This document shows, piece by piece, positions 17,855-26,153 of a DNA stretch of 64,000 nt. The notes beneath the pieces are model-generated. The model saw nothing but the letters and a program-made list of their open reading frames with translations. It did no database searches and was not told where the DNA came from. Position 1 is the first letter of the stretch. Each line of letters opens with the position of its first letter. Position numbers and translations under genes: made by a program. This DNA comes from Paraburkholderia sp. CNPSo 3272 (lineage in GTDB: Bacteria; Pseudomonadota; Gammaproteobacteria; Burkholderiales; Burkholderiaceae): NCBI RefSeq assembly GCF_024206495.1, contig NZ_JAMBPQ010000012.1, positions 62,001-126,000 of the forward strand, given 5' to 3'.

Positions 17855-18604
17855 TCAGGTCGCGGTAAACCAGCGGGCCGCATACAGCAGCAACGCGACG
17901 AAAAAGATCATCGCGGCCCACGCCCAATACGGCATGGCGTGCGGCGGCGGTTCGTGATTCAGCGTGCTTGCCGCGCGGCCCGAAAGCGTGCCGCCCGCAT
18001 GGTGCTGCGGCAGGATATGCGCGCGCCGGGCCAGACCGGCGAGGTTGATCGGCCGCAGGAACACATGCTGCCGGCGCGGCTGCTCGCCCGCTACGCGGTT
18101 AGGCGCCTGGCCGTGCTTGACCGCAACCACGGCGCAAAACTCCGTGAAGAAGTCGTCGGCAAGCTCGTGCAGGGCGTTCTCGATCTGGCGCGGCGGCAAC
18201 TCGGAAAGCGGTCCCGTGAGCGTGGCCCACACCGAGTAGTCGATTCGCGTGCTCACATCCGCGCCGACACCCGGCTCCCGCGCCGTGGCGCGCTCTTCGG
18301 GGCGCAGCGCCACATCGATCTGGCCGCGCAGCGAGCCGATGCCGTCCGCGCGGGCGCGAAAGCTCAGCACGCGTCGTGGCGTGAGCGGCACCTGCGCCGT
18401 GTCACTGGCAATATGGGCACGCACCTCGTAGCGCGCGCGCAGCGGCCCGAGCGGCACCGTGAGCGTGATCGCGTATTCGCCGGGGCCGAGCCGCCTGAAC
18501 GACTCGCAATGCTCCATGCTCGCGCGCACGAGCGCTACGTCCTGCAGCGCCGCCCACACGGCGGCCGGTTCGAGCGGAATTCTCAACGCATCGTTCAGTT
18601 CCAT
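17855..18604 (-). CDS. CoxG-like SRPBCC protein with C-terminal membrane anchor
   Basis: Protein of the carbon monoxide dehydrogenase subunit G family (START/SRPBCC fold, about residues 1-150). It opens MELNDALRIPLEPAAVWAAL and contains the family-like CESFRRLGPGEYAITLTVPL. A Pro/Arg/His-rich linker follows, then one membrane segment, WAAMIFFVALLLYAARWF, at the extreme C-terminus, which would tether it to the inner membrane. The 249 residues start at ATG 18604, after GGGGAG. True CO dehydrogenase genes are not nearby, so a role in CO metabolism is unlikely; relatives help cofactor insertion or lipid handling. It follows a DUF427 gene 21 bases upstream on the same strand. Confidence 0.8.
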   Translation of the reverse strand: MELNDALRIPLEPAAVWAALQDVALVRASMEHCESFRRLGPGEYAITLTVPLGPLRARYEVRAHIASDTAQVPLTPRRVLSFRARADGIGSLRGQIDVALRPEERATAREPGVGADVSTRIDYSVWATLTGPLSELPPRQIENALHELADDFFTEFCAVVAVKHGQAPNRVAGEQPRRQHVFLRPINLAGLARRAHILPQHHAGGTLSGRAASTLNHEPPPHAMPYWAWAAMIFFVALLLYAARWFTAT

Positions 18605-18625
18605 GGCGCTCCCCACCGGGCCCTT

Positions 18626-18991
18626 TCAGGAGGTCTGGTCGATCCGGTCCACGCGAGTCGCGTAGAAAGCCAGATACCCCTTGATGCCGCTTGCGTCATC
18701 GAGCGGCGCTTCGTAGCTCCAGGCGGCGTCGTCGACGCGCCCGTCTTCGGTACGCAAATGGAAATACGTCGCCTCGCCCTTGAACGGGCAATGCGAGGTC
18801 TGTCCGGAGCGTTCGAGCCGCGCCATGTTCACGTCGGCGCGCGGAAAGTAGAAGACGTCGGGATAGCCGGTTTCGCAAAGGGTGACGGCGTGCAGCGTAT
18901 CGGCGATGGTGATGCCGCCATGAATCACGCGCACGCGGTGACGGTTCGCGACGAGTTCGATGCGATGGTCCGCATCCGGTTCGACCGCCAT
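18626..18991 (-). CDS. DUF427 domain protein
   Basis: Small cytoplasmic protein of 121 residues, of uncharacterised function. The DUF427 core is recognisable from IADTLHAVTLCETGYPDVFY through SHCPFKGEATYFHL to WSYEAPLDDASGIKGYLAFY, which nearly fills the protein. These domains occur alone across proteobacteria and actinobacteria; no activity is established. ATG 18991 gives a standard length. It lies 21 bases upstream of the CoxG-like gene on the same strand, so the two are probably one transcript, though I know of no shared pathway. Confidence 0.85.
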   Translation of the reverse strand: MAVEPDADHRIELVANRHRVRVIHGGITIADTLHAVTLCETGYPDVFYFPRADVNMARLERSGQTSHCPFKGEATYFHLRTEDGRVDDAAWSYEAPLDDASGIKGYLAFYATRVDRIDQTS

Positions 18992-19313
18992 GTTCGGCTC
19001 CCCTGTTGGTAGGCGGCGCCTGCGGCGCCCTGCCCTCGCCGGGCGGCTGGCCGCACCGGTTCGCGTGGCCCGCCGCCAGGAAGGCGCGTGCCGTGCAATG
19101 CCACGGGATGGCCGCTTGCCAGTAGCTTTTTGCCGCGCCGATCAACGCAATCGACGGCGACCGACGGCCACACGCGAACTCGCTCACGAACCGCCTGAGC
19201 GATCGCGGCCTCCCCTCGGCTTCATTATCGGCCAAACTCGTCCTGGCTGTGCGAATCTTATGCGCGGCGCGCGTGCGGGAGCGCCCCAACGCGGCCGGGC
19301 CCGGCCAGGCGGC
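18992..19313. other. intergenic region upstream of the DUF427 gene
   Basis: No gene is seen. The DUF427/CoxG-like promoter should lie here. A perfect 14-base palindrome, GGCCGGGCCCGGCC, sits at 19293-19306 just past the stop of the next gene and could fold as a hairpin, but no T run follows it. Confidence 0.5.
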
Positions 19314-19820
19314 TTACCAGATGAATGCCGCCCGCGCGCTGCCGTTCGAGCCCACCGTCACGGCGCTCGTCTTGTCGACCCCCGCATGCCTCACATGCAC
19401 GCTATAGCGGCCCGGACGCACCCTGACGAGCATATAGGGCCCGCGGGACGTCGTATCGAGCACGCTCGCGCCGTGCGAGTCGGTGATCTGCACATGCACA
19501 TCAGCGACGTACTCGCCGCTGCGCTGCGTAAAGCGCAATGCAAGCGGCCACTCCCGCTCCGCGCCGAGCAGCGCCTTGGATTCGTCGAGGCCCACGCCGC
19601 CGGAGACGAACGACACGTCGCCCTGCTGCTGGACCTGCGGCATGCCGCCGCCATTGGTGTTGCCGGCGCTCGTGGTGTCGGTGGTCGTGCCGCCGACCGT
19701 GCCCGAGGCATCGGCCTGCTGTGCCGCCGCGCCGCCCGCGTAGCCAAAAGCAAGCGTGGCCGCGAGAATCGCCGCGTAAGCGGTCGTATGGACGGGGCGC
19801 GAGTTGCGCAAGCTCTTCAT
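19314..19820 (-). CDS. secreted protein with carboxypeptidase-regulatory-like domain
   Basis: Small exported protein of 168 residues, function unknown. A signal peptide is clear: basic start MKSLRNSRPVH, hydrophobic core AAILAATLAFGYAGGA, and AAAQQA as a likely cut site near residue 33. A Thr/Ser/Gly/Asn-rich linker (about 38-62) follows. The C-terminal part, with VHVQITDSHGASVLDTTSRG, YMLVRVRPGRYSVHVRHAG and a final Trp, resembles beta-sandwich carboxypeptidase-regulatory-like or PEGA-type domains. It stands alone behind the htrA terminator. I can say periplasmic or secreted, but not what it does. Confidence 0.7.
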   Translation of the reverse strand: MKSLRNSRPVHTTAYAAILAATLAFGYAGGAAAQQADASGTVGGTTTDTTSAGNTNGGGMPQVQQQGDVSFVSGGVGLDESKALLGAEREWPLALRFTQRSGEYVADVHVQITDSHGASVLDTTSRGPYMLVRVRPGRYSVHVRHAGVDKTSAVTVGSNGSARAAFIW

Positions 19821-19902
19821 CGATCGCTCCTTTCAGGTGGTCCGATGTAATGCATCCGCAAGGCGCGTGCCCGAGCCGCGCGCAGAAGGGTTTTGTGCTC
19901 CG

Positions 19903-19945
19903 AAAAAAAACGCTGCCGCCGAGGCCAAAGGCCACGGCGGCAGCG
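19903..19945 (-). terminator. intrinsic terminator of htrA
   Basis: A 16-base stem with one mismatch (19911-19926 with 19930-19945, AAA loop) followed on the minus strand by eight T. It lies about 70 bases past the htrA stop and insulates the small secreted-protein gene. Confidence 0.92.
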
Positions 19946-19975
19946 CGGGTACAACGTCATGAAACCTGCTCTCGC

Positions 19976-20006
19976 CGCGAATCCGGCGCACGGAGCCGGA
20001 TTCGCG
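19976..20006. repeat. 12-base inverted repeat after htrA
   Basis: CGCGAATCCGGC and GCCGGATTCGCG form a perfect 12-base stem with a 7-base loop, directly after the htrA stop and before the true terminator. There is no T run; it may protect the 3' end of the mRNA or be an accessory stem. Confidence 0.7.
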
Positions 20007-20016
20007 ACAGCAGGGA

Positions 20017-21522
20017 TCAGCCGAGATCGACGGGCACGAAAATCTGTGCGTCGTCTCGCTGGATCAGGAGTGCAATGCTGTTGCCAGCCTTCGAAACCAT
20101 TTGCTTGAGCTGATCGGCGCTCGTCACGGGGCGACCGTTCACGGCGAGAATCACGTCGCCGGGCTGGACACCCGCGTTTTCGGCCGCGCCACCCGACTGC
20201 TCGACGAGCAGACCGTGGTCGAGCGAGCCGTTGTTCTTCTCTTCCGGCGTGAGCGGGCGCACCGCGACGCCGAGGCGCCCTTGCATCTGCGCCTGCGGTG
20301 CGTCGTTCGAAGCCACCTTCGCGTCACCGAGCGTGCCGATGGTTGCGCTGAGGTCCTTCGTGCTCTTGTCACGCCACACCTGAACATCGGCCTTCGTGCC
20401 CGGCTTCATGCCCGCGATGAGCGAAGGCAGAGCGGATGAATCGTCCACGGCCTGGCCGTTCACGGACAGGATCACGTCGCCGGGCTTCAGGCCTGCCTTC
20501 GCGGCCGGACCGCTCGCGTCCACCGAGCTCACCAGCGCGCCGCGCGGCTTGTCCATGCCGAACGAGTTGGCGAGCGTCTGGTTCATCGACTGGACCGCGA
20601 CGCCGAGACGCCCGCGGCTCACATGACCGGTCTTGACGAGTTCGTCCTTGACCTTGATCGCCTCATTGATCGGGATTGCGAACGAAAGACCCTGGAAGCC
20701 GCCCGTCTGCGAATAGATCATCGAGTTGATGCCGATGACTTCGCCCTGCAGATTGAACAGCGGGCCGCCCGAATTGCCGGGGTTGACCGGCACGTCGGTC
20801 TGGATGAACGGCGTGTAGTTTTCGTCCGGCAGCGAACGCGACTTCGCGCTGATGATGCCCGAGGTCACCGTGTTGTCGAAGCCGTACGGCGAGCCGATCG
20901 CCACCACCCACTGGCCGACCTTGCTTTGACGCGGGTCGCCGATCTTCACGGTCGGCAGATCCTTCGCGTCGATCTTGAGCACGGCGACGTCCGACTGCTT
21001 GTCCGCACCCACGACCTTCGCCTTGTATTCGCGCTTGTCGGTGAGCTTCACCGTCACGACGTTGGCGCCGTCCACGACGTGCGCGTTCGTGAGAATGTAG
21101 CCGTCCGGGCTGACGATGAAGCCCGAGCCGAGGCTCGCGCTAGGCTGGTCCGCCTGCGGACCATTGTCGCCGCCGCCCATGCCGGGCGCGCCGCCATAGA
21201 AGTGCTTGAAGAACTGGTAGAACGGATCGCTCGGATCGATCGGCAGTTGCTGCGAGCCGCTGCCGCCGCTGCGCAGCGCCGTCTGCTTCACGACGTGCTT
21301 GGCGCTGATGTTGACCACCGCGGGCCCGTAGGTTTCCACGAGACCCGAGAAGTCGGGAATGCCAGTCTTGGCTGCCGCTTCGGCGGGCATCATCGCCGCG
21401 GCCTGGGCCGGCGAGATGACCTGCGGAGCAGGCAGATCACGGTGCCCGGCTACGTAGCCCGCCGACAATGCGACGACCACGGCGGCTGCCACGGCACTGC
21501 GGGAAAGCACTTTTGTATTCAT
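20017..21522 (-). CDS. periplasmic serine protease, Do/HtrA family
   Basis: Periplasmic protease/chaperone that degrades misfolded envelope proteins (DegP/DegQ/MucD type). The 501 residues begin with a signal or anchor helix (about 8-26). The protease domain has the triad His148 (TNAHVV), Asp178 (SDVAVLK) and Ser251 (GNSGGP). Two PDZ domains follow, near 290-390 (LKPGDVILSVNGQAV) and 405-495 (VQPGDVILAVNGRPV). I chose ATG 21522 because AAGGAG is six bases upstream, over an upstream in-frame ATG. A two-component system lies upstream on the same strand (136-base gap), suggesting envelope-stress control. It ends at a strong terminator. Confidence 0.93.
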   Translation of the reverse strand: MNTKVLSRSAVAAAVVVALSAGYVAGHRDLPAPQVISPAQAAAMMPAEAAAKTGIPDFSGLVETYGPAVVNISAKHVVKQTALRSGGSGSQQLPIDPSDPFYQFFKHFYGGAPGMGGGDNGPQADQPSASLGSGFIVSPDGYILTNAHVVDGANVVTVKLTDKREYKAKVVGADKQSDVAVLKIDAKDLPTVKIGDPRQSKVGQWVVAIGSPYGFDNTVTSGIISAKSRSLPDENYTPFIQTDVPVNPGNSGGPLFNLQGEVIGINSMIYSQTGGFQGLSFAIPINEAIKVKDELVKTGHVSRGRLGVAVQSMNQTLANSFGMDKPRGALVSSVDASGPAAKAGLKPGDVILSVNGQAVDDSSALPSLIAGMKPGTKADVQVWRDKSTKDLSATIGTLGDAKVASNDAPQAQMQGRLGVAVRPLTPEEKNNGSLDHGLLVEQSGGAAENAGVQPGDVILAVNGRPVTSADQLKQMVSKAGNSIALLIQRDDAQIFVPVDLG

Positions 21523-21658
21523 TGCGGACTCCTTGCGCGGGGTACTCATCACGACGTAACGAAGAGTAAGCCGTGTCGCTTAAAGGAGTCTTAAGTACGC
21601 GGAAATCGCAATAATCGCGCAAACGCCCGCGCCGCGGGCATTTGCGGGCGGTCCGGAT

Positions 21659-22960
21659 TCAGAACCGCACGTCCACGAGCAGGCCGCCGGCGGGCGAATC
21701 GCCGAGCGTGATGGTCGCGTCGTGCTGATCCGCGATTCGTCGCACGATAGCGAGTCCGAGGCCCGTGCCGGCGATGTCGGTGCGCGCGCGATTCGCGCCG
21801 GCGCCCACGCGATAAAAGCGATCGAACACGCGTGCACGCTCCTCTTCCGGAATGCCCGGCCCGCTGTCCGCGATGCGCACGCGCGGATGCCCGTCGACGA
21901 CAGCGAGGCTCACGTCCACGCGGCCGCCCGCGGGCGTGTATTTGGTCGCGTTGTCGAGCAGGTTGTTGAGCATCACGCGCAATGCATCGGCGTCGCCGTG
22001 CACGCTCGCCGCCGCGCTTTCCTCGATGCCGAGATCGACGCCGCGCTGCTGCGCGAGCGGCGCATAGTTGAGCACGCAATCATCGAGCAGCGCATGCAGA
22101 TCGACGTTTTGCGCACGCGCATGACCGTCGGGTTCGGAACGCGCGAGGGCGAGCAGCTGCTCGGCGAGACGCGTGGCGCGCGTCACGCCCGCCTGCAGAT
22201 CGACGAGCGCTTCGCGGCGCGTTTCGTCATCCCTTGCGCGCGCAACGAGTTGCGCCTGGATCTGCACGGCCGCCAGCGGCGTACGCAACTCATGCGCGGC
22301 GTCGGCGACGAACGCCTTCTGCGTGTCGATGGCCTGCGCGAGGCGTTCGAGCAGCGCATTCAACGCATGCACGAGCGGCGTGACTTCGCGCGGCAGACGC
22401 TCTTCGGGCAGCGGGTCGAGCGCTTCGGGATGACGCGTGTCGAGCGCGCGCGCGACGCGCGAGAGCGGCCTGAGCCCGCGCCCCACCATGATCCAGACGG
22501 CGATGCCGAGAAACGGCAGCACCACGATGAGCGGCCAGAGGGTGCGCAACGCGACGTTCGCGGCGAGCCGGTTGCGCACGGAAACGGGCTGCGCGAGCTG
22601 CACGACGTTGTCGCCGACGATCGCGCCATACACGCGCCAGTCGCCGCGATCGGTGCGCTCCGTGGAAAAGCCGAGTTCCGCACGCGGCGCGAGCGGCGCA
22701 CGCGGATGCGAGTAGTACATGAGTACGCCGTTGCGATTCCAGATCTGCAGCACGATGCCTTCGTCGCCCGTGTCGCGCGAACTGAGGATCTCGTTGAATG
22801 GCTCGGAGGGCAGCGCCTCGGCGATTTCCTGCAGCTGATAGTCGAACAGCTCGTTGGCTTCGGCGAGCGCCTGGCGATAGATCAGCCAGCCCGCGAGCCC
22901 GACGCCCGCGACGACGATCGCGAGCAGCCAGAACAGCAGTTGTCGTCGGATGGAACTCAT
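21659..22960 (-). CDS. two-component sensor histidine kinase (QseC/PmrB-like)
   Basis: Inner-membrane sensor kinase, 433 residues. Two membrane segments (about 9-28 and 142-160) enclose a periplasmic sensor of about 110 residues. The phospho-acceptor His223 lies in the H-box FVADAAHELRTPLAAVQ. The ATPase domain shows the N-box NNLLDNATKYTP, G1 DSGPGIP and G2 GTGLGLAIV. It partners with the response regulator 86 bases upstream on the same strand. The layout resembles QseBC, PmrAB and TctDE. The HtrA protease lies downstream on the same strand, so an envelope signal is plausible, but the stimulus is unknown. Confidence 0.92.
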   Translation of the reverse strand: MSSIRRQLLFWLLAIVVAGVGLAGWLIYRQALAEANELFDYQLQEIAEALPSEPFNEILSSRDTGDEGIVLQIWNRNGVLMYYSHPRAPLAPRAELGFSTERTDRGDWRVYGAIVGDNVVQLAQPVSVRNRLAANVALRTLWPLIVVLPFLGIAVWIMVGRGLRPLSRVARALDTRHPEALDPLPEERLPREVTPLVHALNALLERLAQAIDTQKAFVADAAHELRTPLAAVQIQAQLVARARDDETRREALVDLQAGVTRATRLAEQLLALARSEPDGHARAQNVDLHALLDDCVLNYAPLAQQRGVDLGIEESAAASVHGDADALRVMLNNLLDNATKYTPAGGRVDVSLAVVDGHPRVRIADSGPGIPEEERARVFDRFYRVGAGANRARTDIAGTGLGLAIVRRIADQHDATITLGDSPAGGLLVDVRF

Positions 22961-23046
22961 CGGCTAAAGGGGGCTCCCTGTCGATCCGGAGGTAGCGCTT
23001 CGGCGCTGACTCGGGTCCCATGCATGGCAGCGCTCGATGACCTGCT

Positions 23047-23709
23047 TCATGCGTCTTTGGCGATCATGTAGCCGAGACCGCGCACGTTGCGGATCAGGTC
23101 GGCCCCGAGCTTCTTGCGCAGCGCGTGAATATAGACCTCGACGGTATTGCTGCCGATCTCCTCGCCCCAGCCGTACATCTTCTCTTCGAGCTGGGTCTTC
23201 GAGAGCACCGCGCCCGGCCGCGCGAGCAGCGCCTCGAGCAGCGCGAATTCGCGCGCCGAGAGCGCAACGGGCGAACCGTCCTGAGTGACCTGGTGCGAAG
23301 CCGGATCGAGCGTGATCGAGCCGTGACGGATGGTCGAATCGCTGCGGCCCGCCTGGCGGCGGATCAGCGCGCGCATGCGTGCGCCCAGTTCGTCGAGATC
23401 GAAGGGCTTGATGAGGTAGTCGTCCGCGCCGGCGTCGAGACCCTTCACGCGGTCGGCGACGGCGTCGCGCGCGGTGAGGATCAGGACGGGCAGCGCCGCG
23501 CCGCGCGCGCGCAGCGTGCGCAGCACGTCGAGACCGTCGCGCCGCGGCAGCCCGAGATCGAGCAGCATGAGGTCGTAAGAATCCGCGCTCGCGGCCGAGA
23601 GGGCGGCGTCGCCGTCTTCGACCCAGTCGACCGCGAAGCCTTCGCCGCGTAGCGCCTTGCGCACGCCTTCGGCGATCATGCGGTCGTCTTCGACTAGCAG
23701 TATGCGCAT
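23047..23709 (-). CDS. OmpR-family response regulator
   Basis: Transcription factor partner of the adjacent kinase, 220 residues. The receiver domain (about 1-115) has the acidic pair in LLVEDDR, the phospho-acceptor Asp51 in LLLDLGLPRRDG and the conserved Lys in YLIKPFDLDEL. A winged-helix DNA-binding domain (about 125-220) ends RNVRGLGYMIAKDA, as in QseB and PmrA. I chose ATG 23709 (MRILLVEDD), the canonical start; the open frame runs further upstream without similarity. It is the first gene of the regulator-kinase pair. Confidence 0.93.
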   Translation of the reverse strand: MRILLVEDDRMIAEGVRKALRGEGFAVDWVEDGDAALSAASADSYDLMLLDLGLPRRDGLDVLRTLRARGAALPVLILTARDAVADRVKGLDAGADDYLIKPFDLDELGARMRALIRRQAGRSDSTIRHGSITLDPASHQVTQDGSPVALSAREFALLEALLARPGAVLSKTQLEEKMYGWGEEIGSNTVEVYIHALRKKLGADLIRNVRGLGYMIAKDA

Positions 23710-24128
23710 CGTAATGTTGGCCGGGCGGCGCCGCTGGCGCCGCGCTGCAGGAGTGGATGAGGATGCGAGCATTCTAGCGCCTGAACAGGGGCGCCGCGCC
23801 GCTGCGGCACGCAGCCGGTCGCGATGCAATGGCGCGCGTGATGGGCAGTGTTTGAATCACGCCACGCAATGTGCAGCGTTTTCTCGCCGGCAATGCGCGC
23901 ACGCGGCGCGAGGTCTTTACAATGTGCGCTTTTGCGGCGCTCCACTCGTGATTCGGCCGCGATGCGCGCGTGCAGGCTTGTACAGTACCTTCAGCGAGCG
24001 CATCGCGCGCACACCACGAATCGCACGCCGCCCCAATTTTCGCGCCCGCGCGCAGCACCGGAGAGTCCTCCTTTCCGTGCGCCGCGCCCGGCCCTGGCAC
24101 CGCCCCTGCACTCGCCCGAACGCTTTTC
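23710..24128. other. divergent intergenic region between response regulator and PBP4 gene
   Basis: 419 bases with no supported gene. Both flanking genes need promoters here. I see no convincing box pair, palindrome or structured element. Confidence 0.5.
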
Positions 24129-25811
24129 ATGCCGCCCGCTTCGCTGTCCCGCCTACGCTCCTTGTTCAGACTGCCTGCCTCGCACACCGACCGCACGCAT
24201 CGCACCGCCGCCACTGCGCGCCTGCCTCGACCGCTCGCCTTCGCACTCGCCTGCGCCACGCTCGCCGCGGGCTTCGCCGCCGCGCCGGCCGCCTATGCGC
24301 AGCCCGAAGGCGCGCGCATTCCCACGGTCAACGTGACCACCGTGCTGCCGCCCACCGTCATGGCGGGCCTCGAGCGCGCACACGTGCCGCTCTCGTCGGT
24401 CAGCGTGGTGATCGAAAAGGTCGGCGACCGCCAGCCCAGCGTCGCCGTGAATGCCGGCCAGCCGATGATGCCCGCCTCGACGATGAAGCTCGTCACGACG
24501 TGGAGCGGCCTCGCGATGCTCGGTCCCGACTATCGCTGGAAAACGAGCGCCTATACCGACGGCGAAGTCGATGCGAGCGGCACGCTGCACGGCAACCTCT
24601 ATATCAAGGGCACGGGCGACCCGAAGCTCGTGCCCGAAGAGCTGATCGACCTCGTGCAGAAGATTCGCGCGGCGGGCGTCGCGCGCATCGACGGCGCACT
24701 CGTGCTCGACAAGAGCGATTTCGATCCGTCCACGCGCGACCTGCCCTCGTTCGACGGCGACGACAGCGCGCCCTACAACGTCGGCCCCGATCCGCTGATG
24801 TACGCGTTCAAGTCGGTCTCGTTCACGTTCTCGCCCTCTCGCGAGGGGGTGTCGATCGATGTGGTGCCACCCGTTGCGCAGTGGCAGATCGACAACCAGA
24901 TCCGCGAGCGCGCCGGCGCGTGCGGCGGCATGCTGCCGAGCCCGCAGGTTTCACCGGGCGGCAACGGCGTCGTCACCGCGAGCTTCGCGGGCAGCTATGC
25001 CATGCGCTGCGGCGAGCGCACGCTCAACATGGCCGCGCCCGTGGACCACAGCACGTTCTTCGCGGACGGCTTCCTCGCCCTCTGGCAGCAAACGGGCGGC
25101 AGCCTCTTCGCCACGCCGGCCGGCGCGGTGCGCGAAGGCGTCGTGCCGCCGCGCGCGCGTCTGCTCGCCGTGCACCAGAGCCCGCCGCTCTCGGACGTCG
25201 TGCACGACATCAACAAGTTCAGCAACAACGTGATGGCGCGCAATCTGTTCCTCACGCTCGGCGCCGTCGAGGGCAGGCCGCCTGCGACCACGGCCAAGGC
25301 CGCCACGGCCGTCAATGCGTACCTGCGGCGCAGCGGCCTGAACATGCCCGAACTCGTGCTCGACAACGGCTGCGGCCTTTCGCGCGAAGAGCACATCAGC
25401 GCGCTCTCGCTCGCGAACCTGCTGCAGAACGCGAACGCGAGCCCGGTCGCGCAGGTGTTCATCGACTCGCTGCCGATCGTCGGCGTGGACGGCACGATGC
25501 GCCACCGCCTCACCAACGCGGGCGTGGAAGGCAACGCGCATATCAAGACGGGCACGCTGCGCGACGTGCGCGCCATCGCCGGTTACGTGGCGGCCGAGAA
25601 CGGCGAGAGCTGGATCGTGGTGAGCCTCATCAACGATCCGCGCGCCGAATCGGCACGCGCCGCGCATGACGCGTTGCTAGAGTGGGTCTACAAGGGCATG
25701 CCCGAAGAAAAGCCCGTGTATGTCGAGCCGCATCCGAGGCGCGCGACGAAAGAGTCGAAGGTCGCGAAGGCCACGCACAAGGCTCCGGCCAGGCGACGCG
25801 GCGCGCATTGA
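24129..25811 (+). CDS. dacB: D-alanyl-D-alanine carboxypeptidase/endopeptidase (PBP4, peptidase S13)
   Basis: Periplasmic penicillin-binding protein that trims or cleaves peptidoglycan peptides. The 560 residues show the active-site SxxK at Ser117-Lys120 (PASTMK), the SxN motif (FSNNVMARN) and the KTG motif (AHIKTGTLRDV). Between them lies the large insert typical of S13 enzymes. The start ATG 24129 gives a long basic leader of about 33 residues before the hydrophobic signal core (LAFALACATLAAGFAAAPAA), with a likely cut after AYA. The C-terminus is a basic Lys/Arg/Ala tail. The frame is open further upstream without similarity. It is a lone gene; its stop codon lies in a short tandem repeat. 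Confidence 0.92.
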   Translation: MPPASLSRLRSLFRLPASHTDRTHRTAATARLPRPLAFALACATLAAGFAAAPAAYAQPEGARIPTVNVTTVLPPTVMAGLERAHVPLSSVSVVIEKVGDRQPSVAVNAGQPMMPASTMKLVTTWSGLAMLGPDYRWKTSAYTDGEVDASGTLHGNLYIKGTGDPKLVPEELIDLVQKIRAAGVARIDGALVLDKSDFDPSTRDLPSFDGDDSAPYNVGPDPLMYAFKSVSFTFSPSREGVSIDVVPPVAQWQIDNQIRERAGACGGMLPSPQVSPGGNGVVTASFAGSYAMRCGERTLNMAAPVDHSTFFADGFLALWQQTGGSLFATPAGAVREGVVPPRARLLAVHQSPPLSDVVHDINKFSNNVMARNLFLTLGAVEGRPPATTAKAATAVNAYLRRSGLNMPELVLDNGCGLSREEHISALSLANLLQNANASPVAQVFIDSLPIVGVDGTMRHRLTNAGVEGNAHIKTGTLRDVRAIAGYVAAENGESWIVVSLINDPRAESARAAHDALLEWVYKGMPEEKPVYVEPHPRRATKESKVAKATHKAPARRRGAH

Positions 25812-25839
25812 CCACGCATTGACCACGCATTGACCACGC
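25807..25839 (+). repeat. three tandem 11-base repeats spanning the dacB stop
   Basis: ATTGACCACGC occurs three times head to tail at 25807-25817, 25818-25828 and 25829-25839. The TGA that ends dacB is in the first copy. Since 11 is not a multiple of 3, the copies fall in different frames. Confidence 0.95.
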
Positions 25840-26153
25840 GCTGATTGCACACGGCGAGCACGCTGTGTACACGCCGGGCGGGCGCCGCGGACCTGTCCCC
25901 GTGCGCCTCACCCGAGCCCGCCGCCGCGCGCCGGGCTCGAATCTTTCCTCTAGCAAAGCGCCGCCCGCCCTGGGCGCGAGGCGTGTACCCTGACGGGCAA
26001 AGGCCGAAGGCGCGTCATAAAAATCTGTCACGCGCGCCCGCCAATCGAGCCGCGCGCCCGTGAGAACGCGCCCCAACGCGGCCGAAAAGACATGAGACTA
26101 CAACCGCCGCGCTGCCCGCCAGCGCCGCCCACGGGACAAGGAGGACGACGTTC
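25840..26153. other. intergenic region upstream of the sterol-desaturase-family gene
   Basis: About 310 bases with no supported gene. A good ribosome site (AAGGAGG at about 26138-26144) lies at its right end and serves the GTG start at 26154. No clear promoter or terminator is seen. Confidence 0.5.

Noticed and set aside
18992..19313. GGCCGGGCCCGGCC palindrome as a terminator
   Set aside because: No T run on either strand; palindromes of this kind are common in very GC-rich spacers.
19281..26084. The 17-base string GCGCCCCAACGCGGCCG occurs at 19281-19297 and 26068-26084
   Set aside because: Only two copies, short and very GC-rich; expected by chance in DNA of this composition, with no shared flanking sequence.
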